Shown: positions 18,061 through 27,844 of the stretch, piece after piece | How the letters are laid out: every line of letters starts with the position of its first letter | Numbering within the stretch: the stretch's first letter is position 1 | Origin: Maribacter hydrothermalis | GTDB taxonomy: Bacteria; Bacteroidota; Bacteroidia; Flavobacteriales; Flavobacteriaceae | DNA length: 64,000 nt | Assembly: GCF_001913155.1 (NCBI RefSeq) | Contig: NZ_CP018760.1 | Location: 434,001-498,000 of the forward strand | Reading direction: 5' to 3' | Translations under genes and position numbers: made by a program | The notes under the pieces: model-generated | The model's input: the letters and a program-made list of their open reading frames with translations, nothing else | Databases searched by the model: none | Told to the model about the DNA's origin: nothing

Positions 18061-18516
18061 TTACTCTAAATCATCTTTTAAAGTTTTCATATAATTCAAT
18101 ACTGCTTCCTTTTCCTTTTCTGAAAAAATAGCATCTCTATGAAAAAGCGTGTAGTTATCCATAGGCATCTCGCCACTTTCTATTTGTTTGATAATAGACC
18201 GTAGCTTACTTTTCTTTCTTCTATTTGAATAATCTTCCCATTCGTTAAAATTCAATTCTGCTTTTCCTTCTTTAATATGGCCTTCCAAAAACCAAGCAGC
18301 TGGCTGAATCTGGCTATACCAAGGATATTCTGTATTGTTACTATGGCAATCGTAGCAGGAAATATGCATCGATTTTTCGACTGTTGTTGGTACCTTATTG
18401 ACAAGCATAAAATCTGCTTGCGGTACAGTCTTACTTTGGTTATAATCCATCGGAAAGAACTGAATGACCACAAGAGCAATTAATGCGAACCACCCTATGA
18501 TTTTTAAAACTTTCAA
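18061..18516 (-). CDS. Haem-binding c-type cytochrome-like protein
   Basis: 151 residues beginning at a TTG (18514-18516) immediately after the upstream TAA; the next in-frame ATG would cut off the signal anchor (KVLKIIGWFALIALVVIQFF), so the TTG is preferred. The mature part has one CYDCHSN haem-attachment motif and the NTEYPWYSQIQPAAWFLEGH pattern of the haem-binding domain family, then a distal MPMDNYTLFH that may supply the axial Met. Its place among copper genes suggests periplasmic electron transfer. Confidence 0.85.
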   Translation of the reverse strand: MKVLKIIGWFALIALVVIQFFPMDYNQSKTVPQADFMLVNKVPTTVEKSMHISCYDCHSNNTEYPWYSQIQPAAWFLEGHIKEGKAELNFNEWEDYSNRRKKSKLRSIIKQIESGEMPMDNYTLFHRDAIFSEKEKEAVLNYMKTLKDDLE

Positions 18517-19107
18517 TTAGTTTATTTCTCGTTGTACTTTACCGCACTTCAACATTTGACTTCCATAGTAAGGGTTTCTTACTTCTTCTTTTGTGCTTAA
18601 CCAAGCTGTACCGCCATCATACATTGGGCAAAATTGCTCATACAACTTTATCCCTGTTCCCGTTATAGCAACCATATCTGTAATATCTTTGCTCAATATT
18701 TTAAAATGCTCACGTTGATGTTTAATATCACTTTCAGAAATATGCTCTGCGTGTTCTGTTGCATCTTCTATTATATCGGTTAATTCCTTTTGTTGACTTT
18801 CAGAATATGTTGACTTGTCAAGATTGCCCAGTGATTTTGCAAGAGTGCTGCCCAGCATTTTTGCCTTGTCATTGTCATCTCCCACTAAAGCATCTTTAAG
18901 ATTGAAATAACCTTTTAAAATAGCTTCTGCCATTGCATCTTGAGAATCACTCATCGTCATATCTTTTGAACTATCCATTTCTTCTAGCATTACTTCATTG
19001 CTTATAGACGAGGGTACTTCATCCTTATTAGCATCTTTGCAAGACACAGTTAAAATCATTGTAGCAACTAAGACTACCGTTCCAATACTTCTTTTAATTA
19101 TTTTCAT
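18517..19107 (-). CDS. DUF3347-family lipoprotein (possible periplasmic copper chaperone)
   Basis: 196 residues with a lipoprotein signal (VLVATMILTVSCK). DUF3347 spans roughly residues 60-190: ILKGYFNLKDALVGDD at the start and FCPMYDGGTAWLSTKEEVRN...MLKCGKV at the end. The same end (CPM...WLST...NPYYG...M-C) closes the CusB adaptor at 11854, so one copy is fused to the pump and one is free. Met/Cys residues suggest copper binding, in the manner of CusF; this is inference. The stop abuts the next gene's start. Confidence 0.85.
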   Translation of the reverse strand: MKIIKRSIGTVVLVATMILTVSCKDANKDEVPSSISNEVMLEEMDSSKDMTMSDSQDAMAEAILKGYFNLKDALVGDDNDKAKMLGSTLAKSLGNLDKSTYSESQQKELTDIIEDATEHAEHISESDIKHQREHFKILSKDITDMVAITGTGIKLYEQFCPMYDGGTAWLSTKEEVRNPYYGSQMLKCGKVQREIN

Positions 19108-19135
19108 TTTTATTTATTTTAGGTTATTAAATCAT

Positions 19136-21508
19136 TTAAAATCTTACTGATAATCCTCCACCAGTTCCAAAACGGTTATCGTAGCTCGCCATAAGTGAAA
19201 AGTTTCTTGAAAGCATATACTCTGCACCTGCCCTCCATACTGTTTCGGATAGATAGTCTTGGTTCATTGGTAAATCATCTACGAAACCTAAATCTATTTG
19301 GTATTCATAATAACCGAATACAGACAGTTTAGGGAATATCATTATACTGCGTCCTAAACCAATTCTTGGTTTTAATTTATTATCGACACGCACATCTAAA
19401 TTGAATAAGTATGGAGTTAAATAGCGTACCCCAACAACTGCCGTTGTGCTAAACTCATTTAAGCTATCACGTGTTGAATTCTCAATGTTTACACCACCAA
19501 AAACTCTCAAATAATCGTGTAGATACCGTTCATACGTAAATTCTCCTTCCAGATTTTCATTCCATCCATATTCAAAAGAAGCATTAAATTGGTTTCTAAT
19601 ATTTGAAGTCATCAAATTAAAACCAGTAGTATGCGACGCCGCATCTACCAATCCCCAAGAATACCATTTATCTGTTTCTTCAATAATTTTAGAAGATGGA
19701 AATTCATCCATTCTTGGGTCTCGTGGCGTATCATAAGACACTACTCTTGCCATACCACCCATCATATGATATAAAATGTGGCAATGGAAAAACCAGTCTC
19801 CAGCCTCATCGCCATTATTTCCATAAAATTCTATAGTCATTTTTTGCATTGGTGGCACATTTACCGTGTGCTTTAATGGCGAGTATTCTCCATTTTCATT
19901 AAGTACTCTAAAGAAATGCCCGTGCAAGTGCATTGGGTGGTGCATCATTGTCAAGTTATTGAAGGTAATGCGTGTAACTTCCTTATTATTTATTTTGATA
20001 TTATCCGCCTCAGATAGTGGTACACCATTCATACTCCAGATGTAACGATTCATATTACCAGTAAGATTTAGTAATATTTCCTTAACGGGAACATCTTTGT
20101 CGTATGTTGTTTTGTTGGGCGACTTTAAATAATTGTAATTGTATTCGGAAAACATATCCATTCCCTCCATCTTCATTCCTGACATAGAATCCTCTTTCTT
20201 CATATTTATTCCAGACATTGTTTTGTCTTTCTTCATATCCATTCCTACCATATTAGAATGGTCCATCTTCATACCATTCATTTTAGAGTGATCCATTTGC
20301 ATAGAATCTTTAAACATTTCCATTTTAGAATGATCCATTTTCATTTCTCCATCCATTTTCATTCCCTTCATTTTACCCATCTGCATCCCGTAATCCTCTT
20401 TCATCTCAAAACGCTCATCCTTACCTGGCTGAAATTTTAAGGCGTGTGCACCCATTTTCATATCCATTTTAGCCATTTTCTGCATCATCGCTATTTTATC
20501 TGGTCGATCAATATCCATTGCAGGTAAAATTGCACCATTACCTATAAATGCTGAGGCTGTACCAGAACCATCTTGTGCAGTAATTCTAAATTCCATCTTA
20601 CCTTCTTGAGGTACGGTGACAATAAAATCATACGTTTCGGCTACACCTATAAATGTCTTATTCCTTTCTACAGGAACCACATCCAATCCATCTGAAGAAA
20701 CCAATACCGGTATTTCTCCTCCAAACGTCATCCAAAAAGAGGTAGAAGCTCCTCCATTAATCATTCTTAATCGAATTTTTTCACCAGGTTTAAATTCTGG
20801 GTACTCAATGCTTTCTTCTCCATTAATTAAAAATGCAGGATAGTATACATCTGCTATATCTGCGCCGGTCATTCGCTGTCTCCAAAAATTGAGTTGTGCC
20901 CCAAAAACACCACGTGCAATTACTTGGTTAAGTGGTGTAGCTGTACCTTTTTTAATACCGTACCATTCGTTACCTCGTTTTAAATTTCGTAATACGTTCA
21001 TTGGTTTTTCATTAGTCCAATCTGATAACATCAATACCAATTCCTTGTCATAGTCCAACACTTTTTCTTTAGGTTGAATCACTATGGAACCAAATACACC
21101 ACTTTGCTCTTGTAACATTGTATGCGAGTGATACCAATAGGTTCCAGATTGTTTTATTGGAAATTCGTATTTCTGTGTATGTCCTGGTTCAATAGGTGGT
21201 GTATTTAAGTATGGTACACCATCGTAAAAGTTAGGAAGTAAAAGTCCGTGCCAATGCACCGATGTTTCTACACTCATTTCATTTTTTACATAAATAACCG
21301 CGTAGTCTCCTTCGGTAAACTCTAGAGTTGGACCAGGAATTGTTCCGTTAACAGTCATTCCCATAACGTCTTTTCCTGCTTTGTTTACGGCAGTTTCACG
21401 TAAGATTATGTTATGCTCTCTTACTGATAGGTTATTTAAATTTCCTTCTTGAGCAACACCACCAAGAGAATAAGTAAGAAGTAAAAAAAATATAAATTTT
21501 ATTTTCAT
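19136..21508 (-). CDS. Multicopper oxidase (CopA/PcoA-type) fused to CopB-like outer-membrane barrel
   Basis: 790 residues, signal peptide at 1-19. Three cupredoxin domains carry the copper ligands HWHG (85-88), YHSH (126-129), HPMHLHGHFF and HCHILYHMM. Residues 341-452 are a Met-rich insert with 31 methionines and repeated MDHS(K/N)M units, as in PcoA/CueO copper-binding loops. The last ~190 residues (from YSWGLVDAASHTTGF) alternate hydrophobic strands and end GGLSVRF, resembling CopB, the outer-membrane partner normally encoded separately. The enzyme would oxidise Cu(I) to Cu(II) in the periplasm, tethered to the outer membrane. Confidence 0.9.
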   Translation of the reverse strand: MKIKFIFFLLLTYSLGGVAQEGNLNNLSVREHNIILRETAVNKAGKDVMGMTVNGTIPGPTLEFTEGDYAVIYVKNEMSVETSVHWHGLLLPNFYDGVPYLNTPPIEPGHTQKYEFPIKQSGTYWYHSHTMLQEQSGVFGSIVIQPKEKVLDYDKELVLMLSDWTNEKPMNVLRNLKRGNEWYGIKKGTATPLNQVIARGVFGAQLNFWRQRMTGADIADVYYPAFLINGEESIEYPEFKPGEKIRLRMINGGASTSFWMTFGGEIPVLVSSDGLDVVPVERNKTFIGVAETYDFIVTVPQEGKMEFRITAQDGSGTASAFIGNGAILPAMDIDRPDKIAMMQKMAKMDMKMGAHALKFQPGKDERFEMKEDYGMQMGKMKGMKMDGEMKMDHSKMEMFKDSMQMDHSKMNGMKMDHSNMVGMDMKKDKTMSGINMKKEDSMSGMKMEGMDMFSEYNYNYLKSPNKTTYDKDVPVKEILLNLTGNMNRYIWSMNGVPLSEADNIKINNKEVTRITFNNLTMMHHPMHLHGHFFRVLNENGEYSPLKHTVNVPPMQKMTIEFYGNNGDEAGDWFFHCHILYHMMGGMARVVSYDTPRDPRMDEFPSSKIIEETDKWYSWGLVDAASHTTGFNLMTSNIRNQFNASFEYGWNENLEGEFTYERYLHDYLRVFGGVNIENSTRDSLNEFSTTAVVGVRYLTPYLFNLDVRVDNKLKPRIGLGRSIMIFPKLSVFGYYEYQIDLGFVDDLPMNQDYLSETVWRAGAEYMLSRNFSLMASYDNRFGTGGGLSVRF

Positions 21509-21574
21509 AGTTATTTTTAGTTTTTAAAAATACCATTGATTAACAGCTAGTTGTATATTAATTATGGTTGGTAT

Positions 21575-22141
21575 TTAAATAATTTTGTCTAAAGGATTCC
21601 TAAAATTTTGATTATTATCCTTGTACTCTGTCAGACTTAAGCCTGTTTTACTTTTAAATTGATTACTTAAATGTGTTAAATTACTATAATCAAGTAGTTG
21701 TGAAATTTCTGTAAAGTTGTTTTCTTGTAATTGTATCAGTTCTTTTACTTTTTCTATTTTCAATTTGATAAAGTATTTTTCTATAGTTATACCTTCATTG
21801 AATGAAAAAATCTTACTGATTTTTGAGTACTCAATATTCATTGTACTTTCTAAATATTTAGAGAGTGTTTTCTCTAATTGCAAAGGTAATTTTTGCAGTA
21901 ATTTGATGAGTTCAATTTTAGTTTGTTCTACTAATTGCTGGTCTTGAGCAAGTAGAATTTCAAAACCGTTGTTTTCTAAAATTGTTTTTATATTATTAAA
22001 ATCATCTTTAGATTTCTCTTCATATATTATAGAGCCTAATTCAATATGTTTTAATTGAATACCCAATGCATCGATATCCCTTTTTATCGCTTTAATACAG
22101 CGGTTGCACACCATATTTTTTATGAATAATTTATTTTCCAT
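21575..22141 (-). CDS. AraC-family regulator with N-terminal HMA-like metal-sensing domain
   Basis: 188 residues. Residues 1-70 look like an HMA fold with the CxxC site in FIKNMVCNRCIKAIKRDI, where the usual GMTCxxC is MVCNRC. The C-terminal ~100 residues are an AraC two-helix-turn-helix domain (ISQLLDYSNLTHLSNQFKSK, then TGLSLTEYK). There is no room for a sugar-type sensor, so metal binding by the two Cys is the likely signal. It lies 3 bp after tolC and ahead of the multicopper oxidase, consistent with control of the copper cluster. Confidence 0.85.
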   Translation of the reverse strand: MENKLFIKNMVCNRCIKAIKRDIDALGIQLKHIELGSIIYEEKSKDDFNNIKTILENNGFEILLAQDQQLVEQTKIELIKLLQKLPLQLEKTLSKYLESTMNIEYSKISKIFSFNEGITIEKYFIKLKIEKVKELIQLQENNFTEISQLLDYSNLTHLSNQFKSKTGLSLTEYKDNNQNFRNPLDKII

Positions 22142-22144
22142 CGG

Positions 22145-23362
22145 TTAGTTGACTAGGTAATTAATAAGTACAGATTGTATGTAATATATCTGTATGGATT
22201 CCACCTGATTCAACTCAAATTTGAGTTGGAGCTCTTGTATATCCAGCACATCGTTAAAATCGATGGTTCCCGTTTCATAATTCTTAATGAGAATTTGTTC
22301 GGCATCTTTAGCTTGCTTTAAATTCTGTTCTTGGGTATTGTATGCTATTCTGGATTGATTGCGTTGTGACACCGCTTTCGATAAAGCGGACTCCAGCACA
22401 TTTAATCGCTCATCCTTTTGCAAGTTGATTTCTTGCTGTCGCAGTTCATTTTGCTTAGAAATAGATTTATACCGATTATTAAAAATGGGAATAGATACTG
22501 AAACCATAGGCATCAAAATATCTTTACCATTATCGCTAGGAAATGCATCTGTACGCTCACTAACAGGTAAATAATCCACGCCAAAACCTATCATAGGCAA
22601 TCCTTCACGCTGATTGAGTAATTCTGATTGTGCCACAGATTCGTAAAGCTTATCGTACTTGAGTAATTCAGGGTTTAATGCTAAACCGTCTAAAGTATTT
22701 ATAGGGTCTATTTCGGGAATATTCATCTCTGTAGGGATAGTAACCAGTGCATTTTTATCGGTATTCAATAAATTATTAAATACGGTTTGCTCTGCGCTAT
22801 ATTCTTCCTCCAGCACTTCTTTTTTCTGTTGCATTTCGTTCTGACGTATTTGTAAACGCAATACATCTACCGCACTCGCTTTGCCCACTTCAACAGATGT
22901 TAGTGCTAATCGCTCATAGGTGTTTAAAAGTCGAATATTCTCTTCTAGAACTTCTTGTTTTGCTCGAATGGCGTACAGTCTATAATACGATTGAGAAACA
23001 GAAAGCGCTAACTTTCGTTTTGATATAGCAATTTCAACATACTCGGCATCTGCCATTGAAGTTGCATAATTTTCTCGCGCGGTTAACGTACCAAACCAAG
23101 GCAACATTTGCTTTACCCCAATTCTTGCCCGTTGGGCACCGACTCTAGTTTCAGGTTCACTCACGAAATAACCTAAACTAAATTCTGTATTTGGCAGCCA
23201 ATTGGCTTCCTTAATCTTCTCTTCAGCAATAGCATATTTAATGTCGAATGACTGTACTTCAGGATTATTTTGAATAGCCTCCTCAATAAACGATTGTAAC
23301 TCCTGAGCATTAACAAATGCAGTTAGAAAGAATAAGCAACTAATTAGATTTAACTTTTTCAT
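22145..23362 (-). CDS. cusC: TolC-family outer-membrane efflux channel (CusC-like)
   Basis: 405 residues, signal peptide MKKLNLISCLFFLTAFVNA. The two structural repeats of long helices are visible (SKRKLALSVSQSYYRLYAIR and SKAVSQRNQSRIAYNTQEQN), as in outer-membrane factors. The start overlaps the cusA stop (ATGA, 23359-23362), so pump and channel are co-translated. It is the intact TolC of the cluster; the copy at 10972 is truncated. Confidence 0.92.
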   Translation of the reverse strand: MKKLNLISCLFFLTAFVNAQELQSFIEEAIQNNPEVQSFDIKYAIAEEKIKEANWLPNTEFSLGYFVSEPETRVGAQRARIGVKQMLPWFGTLTARENYATSMADAEYVEIAISKRKLALSVSQSYYRLYAIRAKQEVLEENIRLLNTYERLALTSVEVGKASAVDVLRLQIRQNEMQQKKEVLEEEYSAEQTVFNNLLNTDKNALVTIPTEMNIPEIDPINTLDGLALNPELLKYDKLYESVAQSELLNQREGLPMIGFGVDYLPVSERTDAFPSDNGKDILMPMVSVSIPIFNNRYKSISKQNELRQQEINLQKDERLNVLESALSKAVSQRNQSRIAYNTQEQNLKQAKDAEQILIKNYETGTIDFNDVLDIQELQLKFELNQVESIQIYYIQSVLINYLVN

Positions 23363-26300
23363 TTGTATACTTTTTTAAGTTCATATTCCTTTTTCCAGCT
23401 ATACAGAACAGGAACCAAAAAATAGGAAGTTATATCTATAATCATTCCTCCAAATATGGGTATGGCCATCGGTATCATTATATCACTTCCCTTTCCTGTA
23501 GATGTTAGTACAGGCAGTAACGCCAATATGGTAGTTACAGTTGTCATTAAACAAGGTCTTATTCGCTTGCTTGCAGCTTCTATAGTTGCTAGTCTAATTC
23601 CTCTTTTATCAGCAGGGTTTTCTCTATCAAAAGTTTGGGTCAGGTAGGTGGCCATAACTACACCATCGTCAGTAGCAATACCGAACAGCGCAATAAATCC
23701 AACCCAAACAGCTACACTTAGGTTAATGGTTTTCATATTAAAAAGTGTCCGTAAATTTTCTCCGAATAAATTAAAATTGAAAAACCAATCTTGACCATAT
23801 AACCAGATCATAATAAAGCCACCAGCAAAGGCAACCGAGATTCCGGTAAACACCATTAATGATGTGGATACCGATTTAAACTGAAAATATAATATCAAGA
23901 AAATAATTAACAGCGCCATAGGCACTACGATTGATAGGGTTTTCTCTGCCCTTAGCTGATTCTCATAGGTTCCGGTAAATCGATAACTAACACCCTGCGG
24001 AACTATTAAACTACCATTTTCGATTTTTTGTTCAATTCGAGCTTGTGCACTTTCTACAACATTAACTTCAGCAAAACCATCTAATTTATCAAACAACACA
24101 TAACCTATTAAAAAGGTGTCCTCACTTTTAATAACCTGTGGTCCTTGTTCATATCTTATATCGACAAGATCACCAAGTGGCACTTGTGTACCGTTTTTTA
24201 TGGGAACATAGATATTATTCAAATCTTCTGGATTTGACCTTAATTCTCTTGGGTAACGAACTCTTACTCCATATCGTTCCCTACCTTCTACCGTTTGCGT
24301 AAGAGACATACCGCCAACCGCTACTTGTAGCACCTCTTGAACGTCCATTATGGTTAATCCGTAACGGGCTAATTGCTTCCTCTTAATGTCAATTAATAAA
24401 TAGGGCTTACCAACGATGCGATCTGCAAAAACAGCTTGTTTCTTCACACCATTCACCTCCTTTAAAATGGTTTCCAATTGCAATCCGAAATCTTCAATAG
24501 TTTTTAAGTCGGGACCTTTAACCTTAATCCCCATAGGAGCTCGCATACCGGTCTGTAACATTACAAGCCTAGTTTCTATAGGCTGTAATTTTGGGGCAGA
24601 TGTTACACCTGGAAATTTGGTTACTCTAACTATTTCATTCCAAATATCATCCGGACTTTTTATTTCTGGTCGCCAGTTTCGATAATATTCTCCATCGTCA
24701 TCAACAATTAAATCCCTATCAGTGGCTGTTGTTTTTAGTTTTGAAGCCTCATAAATTGCATCATCATTTATGTCATTGTTCGGGTTGATGATATACTTAT
24801 CATTATTAAGAACAAACAATCCGTCATCGTTTACCTTGTAACGTTGCCTTTCTCCATTACTATTTCTCATATATTCAGACTTATACTGAATCATGTTTTC
24901 GTACATAGATAAAGGAGCTGGGTCAAGGGCAGATTCTGTTCTACCAGATTTACCAACCACAGTCTTTATTTCTGGAATACTGGCAACAGCCATATCTAGT
25001 TGTTGCAAAACACGTTTATTTTCTTCAACACCAGCATGCGGTAAAGAAGTAGGCATCAAAAGAAAAGAGCCTTCATTAAGAGCAGGCATAAATTCTTTGC
25101 CCGTATTTCTCATAATGAGAACCCCCAGTATTAAAACCACTGTAGGTATCGTTAAGAAAAGAAGTCGATTCTCTAAAGCCCAACGAAGAATTTGGTCATA
25201 ATACCTTCTAAAAACTGTAAATACACCCAATAGGCCGAAGCAAATAATTGAAACAAAAATCAAATTCATGATAATGCTACGATCAAACCCAAGTGGTCTC
25301 CAGTATTCTGCAAGTAAGACTACAATTGCTATAGTTGATAGTATAATGTTTATCAAATTCCCTTGTTTCGAAGAGATAAAAGACCTGATTTTTAAAAAAG
25401 CCACAGCACCAAAAGCAATTAACAATAAACCCAACCAATAGCCATAAAGAATGGCGATACAACCTAGAATTACTAATAATCCATTAATAAAATATGTAGT
25501 CCCTATTTTTAAATTTCTTTTTCTAAAAAGAAAAGCAGCAATTGGTGGTATCAAGAAAAGAGCAATTAGCAAAGATGCAGTTAATGCCATGGTCTTGGTA
25601 AATGCTAGTGGACGAAAAAGTTTACCTTCTGCACCAATCATTGTAAATACGGGTAAAAAACTAATAATCGTAGTTAGAACAGCCGTTAATATTGCCCCAG
25701 AGACTTCGGCGGTAGCGTTATATATGATTTCATTGGTAGTATATTCTACACCGTTTTCTTGAAAGCGTAGTTTCTCATCTTCTAAATGCCGAATCATATT
25801 CTCTGCGAGTATTACCCCCACATCTACCATAGTACCTATGGCGATTGCAATTCCAGATAACGCAACGATATTTGCGTCTACGTTAAACAGTTTCATGGCA
25901 ATGAAAACCATCAATACTGCAACCGGTAATAAACCCGAAATAAGTATAGATGCACGTAGATTGAACACCATGACTATAATTACAAGAATAGTAATAAGAA
26001 TTTCTAGCGTAAGCGCTTCGTTTAGCGTGTGTAAGGTTTCTTGAATAAGTTCTGTTCGATCATAAAATGGGACAATGGTTAACTGCGATGTACGCCCATC
26101 TTTCAAAACCTTTGAAGGTAGTCCCGATGAAATTTCAATAATCTGTTCTTTGACATTATTTATTACTTCTAATGGATTGGCTCCATATCTAGCAACTACA
26201 ACGCCACCTACAACTTCAGCGCCTTCTTTATCTAAAATACCCCTTCTTGTTTGAGGTCCTAAATGAACATTTGCGATATCTTTAATATGAATTGAGGTAT

Positions 26301-27111
26301 AGTCTTTTGAAGTAACCACTGCATCCTCTAAATCTGAAATGGATTTCACATAACCTAAGCCACGAACCAAATACTCCGCCTGATTCATTTCTAGAGTCTG
26401 TACACCAATATCTTGATTAGACTCCTTAACCGCCTTAACGACATCGCCTAAGCCAATTCCATATTGTCGCATTTTTTCAGGCTCGACATCTATTTGATAT
26501 TCTTGAACATATCCCCCAATTGACGCTACTTCAGAAACACCACCAGCAGAAGCCAAGCCATATTTTACATAATAATCTTGGATGCTTCGTAATTCTTGTA
26601 AATCCCATCCTCCGGTTACATTACCATCCTTATCGCGACCTTCTAAAGTGTACCAATAAATTTGTCCTAATCCTGTAGCATCAGGCCCTAATGTGGGGTT
26701 GACACCATCGGGAAGCAAACCACTTGGCAAGGAATTTATTTTCTCTAGAATGCGGCTTCTAGTCCAGTAAAATTCAACATTCTCCTCAAAAATGATGTAT
26801 ATACTAGAAAAGCCAAACATAGATGAACTACGAATAGTTTTAACGCCAGGTATTCCCAAAAGGGTGGTAGTCAAAGGGTATGTAATTTGGTCCTCTATAT
26901 CTTGAGGAGACCTACCAGCCCATTTGCTAAATACTATTTGTTGATTTTCTCCTATATCCGGTATTGCATCTACAGCAACAGGATTCGACGTTAGAATACC
27001 GGTATCCCAATTAAAAGGAGTGCTTATAATTCCCCAACACACAAAAAGGGAGAGTAATAATAGCGCGACTAATTTATTTTCTATGAGAAACTTAATGCTT
27101 TTATTTAGCAT
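23359..27111 (-). CDS. cusA: CusA-type heavy-metal RND efflux pump
   Basis: 1250 residues. N-terminal helix LIENKLVALLLLSLFVCWGI; periplasmic porter domains; TM4 with the proton-relay Asp in GIAIAIGTMVDVGVILAENM; and a second half opening ILGVLIMRNTGKEFMP. A Bacteroidetes-specific ~70-residue hydrophilic insert (SNGERQRYKVNDDG and following) lies in the second porter loop, and extra membrane helices occur near residues 540-640. With CusB (11854), TolC (22145) and the copper ATPase it makes a complete Cu(I)/Ag(I) efflux system. Unlike the pump at 1-3785 it has no fused TolC part. Confidence 0.93.
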   Translation of the reverse strand: MLNKSIKFLIENKLVALLLLSLFVCWGIISTPFNWDTGILTSNPVAVDAIPDIGENQQIVFSKWAGRSPQDIEDQITYPLTTTLLGIPGVKTIRSSSMFGFSSIYIIFEENVEFYWTRSRILEKINSLPSGLLPDGVNPTLGPDATGLGQIYWYTLEGRDKDGNVTGGWDLQELRSIQDYYVKYGLASAGGVSEVASIGGYVQEYQIDVEPEKMRQYGIGLGDVVKAVKESNQDIGVQTLEMNQAEYLVRGLGYVKSISDLEDAVVTSKDYTSIHIKDIANVHLGPQTRRGILDKEGAEVVGGVVVARYGANPLEVINNVKEQIIEISSGLPSKVLKDGRTSQLTIVPFYDRTELIQETLHTLNEALTLEILITILVIIVMVFNLRASILISGLLPVAVLMVFIAMKLFNVDANIVALSGIAIAIGTMVDVGVILAENMIRHLEDEKLRFQENGVEYTTNEIIYNATAEVSGAILTAVLTTIISFLPVFTMIGAEGKLFRPLAFTKTMALTASLLIALFLIPPIAAFLFRKRNLKIGTTYFINGLLVILGCIAILYGYWLGLLLIAFGAVAFLKIRSFISSKQGNLINIILSTIAIVVLLAEYWRPLGFDRSIIMNLIFVSIICFGLLGVFTVFRRYYDQILRWALENRLLFLTIPTVVLILGVLIMRNTGKEFMPALNEGSFLLMPTSLPHAGVEENKRVLQQLDMAVASIPEIKTVVGKSGRTESALDPAPLSMYENMIQYKSEYMRNSNGERQRYKVNDDGLFVLNNDKYIINPNNDINDDAIYEASKLKTTATDRDLIVDDDGEYYRNWRPEIKSPDDIWNEIVRVTKFPGVTSAPKLQPIETRLVMLQTGMRAPMGIKVKGPDLKTIEDFGLQLETILKEVNGVKKQAVFADRIVGKPYLLIDIKRKQLARYGLTIMDVQEVLQVAVGGMSLTQTVEGRERYGVRVRYPRELRSNPEDLNNIYVPIKNGTQVPLGDLVDIRYEQGPQVIKSEDTFLIGYVLFDKLDGFAEVNVVESAQARIEQKIENGSLIVPQGVSYRFTGTYENQLRAEKTLSIVVPMALLIIFLILYFQFKSVSTSLMVFTGISVAFAGGFIMIWLYGQDWFFNFNLFGENLRTLFNMKTINLSVAVWVGFIALFGIATDDGVVMATYLTQTFDRENPADKRGIRLATIEAASKRIRPCLMTTVTTILALLPVLTSTGKGSDIMIPMAIPIFGGMIIDITSYFLVPVLYSWKKEYELKKVYK

Positions 27112-27168
27112 ATATCATTGATTTTAAATAGTTGAATGAAAAGTTTTGACGTTAAAAGTTTAAACAAC

Positions 27169-27256
27169 AAAACATGCCCTAAACAGATAATCTGTTGGGC
27201 TCAATTTCCGATAAGAATCGGAACTATTTAATAAAATCAAATTAAGAAAATCTGGT
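27169..27256 (-). repeat. Direct repeat copy 1 (3' flank with double hairpin and end of HYC_CC_PP gene)
   Basis: Identical over 88 bp to 29017-29104. It contains two hairpins, GCCC...AACAGATAATCTGTT...GGGC and TTCCGAT-aaga-ATCGGAA; on the minus strand the GCCC/GGGC hairpin is the distal one and is followed by T-rich DNA, so it can act as a terminator. Similarity continues, with scattered changes, through most of the gene. Confidence 0.85.
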
Positions 27257-27650
27257 ACAGCACTTGCACATCCTGTTTGACAAACGGAGGCGCATAATCC
27301 TCAAATGAAATAGTGTTAGCATCTATTCCATTAAAAAGATTTAAATAAGAATAGGTAAATGAAATAATAAATAGCTGTTGATCAAAAGAAAGTTGTTCAA
27401 ATGAAACTTTCATGTCTTCTGCACCTTCTACTATTAACTGAGTATCTCTACAACAAGACTTTTGCGTGATATCTAAATTATTACAGTCAGTCTTTACGTT
27501 TTCCATTCCGCAAGACTTAACCTGCTCAACGATTGAAAAATCTACTAAAAGGTCACCACAATAATGAAAATCAATTGTAAATGACATTGTAGAGAGCAAC
27601 ACTACAAAAGCCATTATAACCGATAATATTTTATGATAAAACTTTTTCAC
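27237..27650 (-). CDS. HYC_CC_PP family protein, copy 1
   Basis: 137 residues, GTG start (27648-27650), signal-like N-terminus (ILSVIMAFVVLLSTMSFTID). It has the three marks of the family: FHYCGDL, KSCC, and YAPPFVKQD, plus CGMENVKTDCNN. Function unknown; two Cys motifs and a repeated presence beside RND metal pumps suggest a periplasmic metal-binding role. It is 125 bp upstream of cusA in the same direction. It is a near-duplicate of the gene at 29085, except for the first ~35 residues. Confidence 0.85.
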   Translation of the reverse strand: MKKFYHKILSVIMAFVVLLSTMSFTIDFHYCGDLLVDFSIVEQVKSCGMENVKTDCNNLDITQKSCCRDTQLIVEGAEDMKVSFEQLSFDQQLFIISFTYSYLNLFNGIDANTISFEDYAPPFVKQDVQVLYQIFLI

Positions 27651-27844
27651 TTATACAAATTTACAGAAAATTATTGTTCTTTTAATTATTGCCTTTAATA
27701 TAAATTTAAACCATTTCTAAATTTGTTTCATTGTAAGTAATAATAAATATCAATTACATAATAATTAGTTGTTGTCTTTTGTTATTTGCGTGTTGCTTTA
27801 TAGCGCCTTAATTAATGATGTAATTAGTTGAATTACAAAATCTA

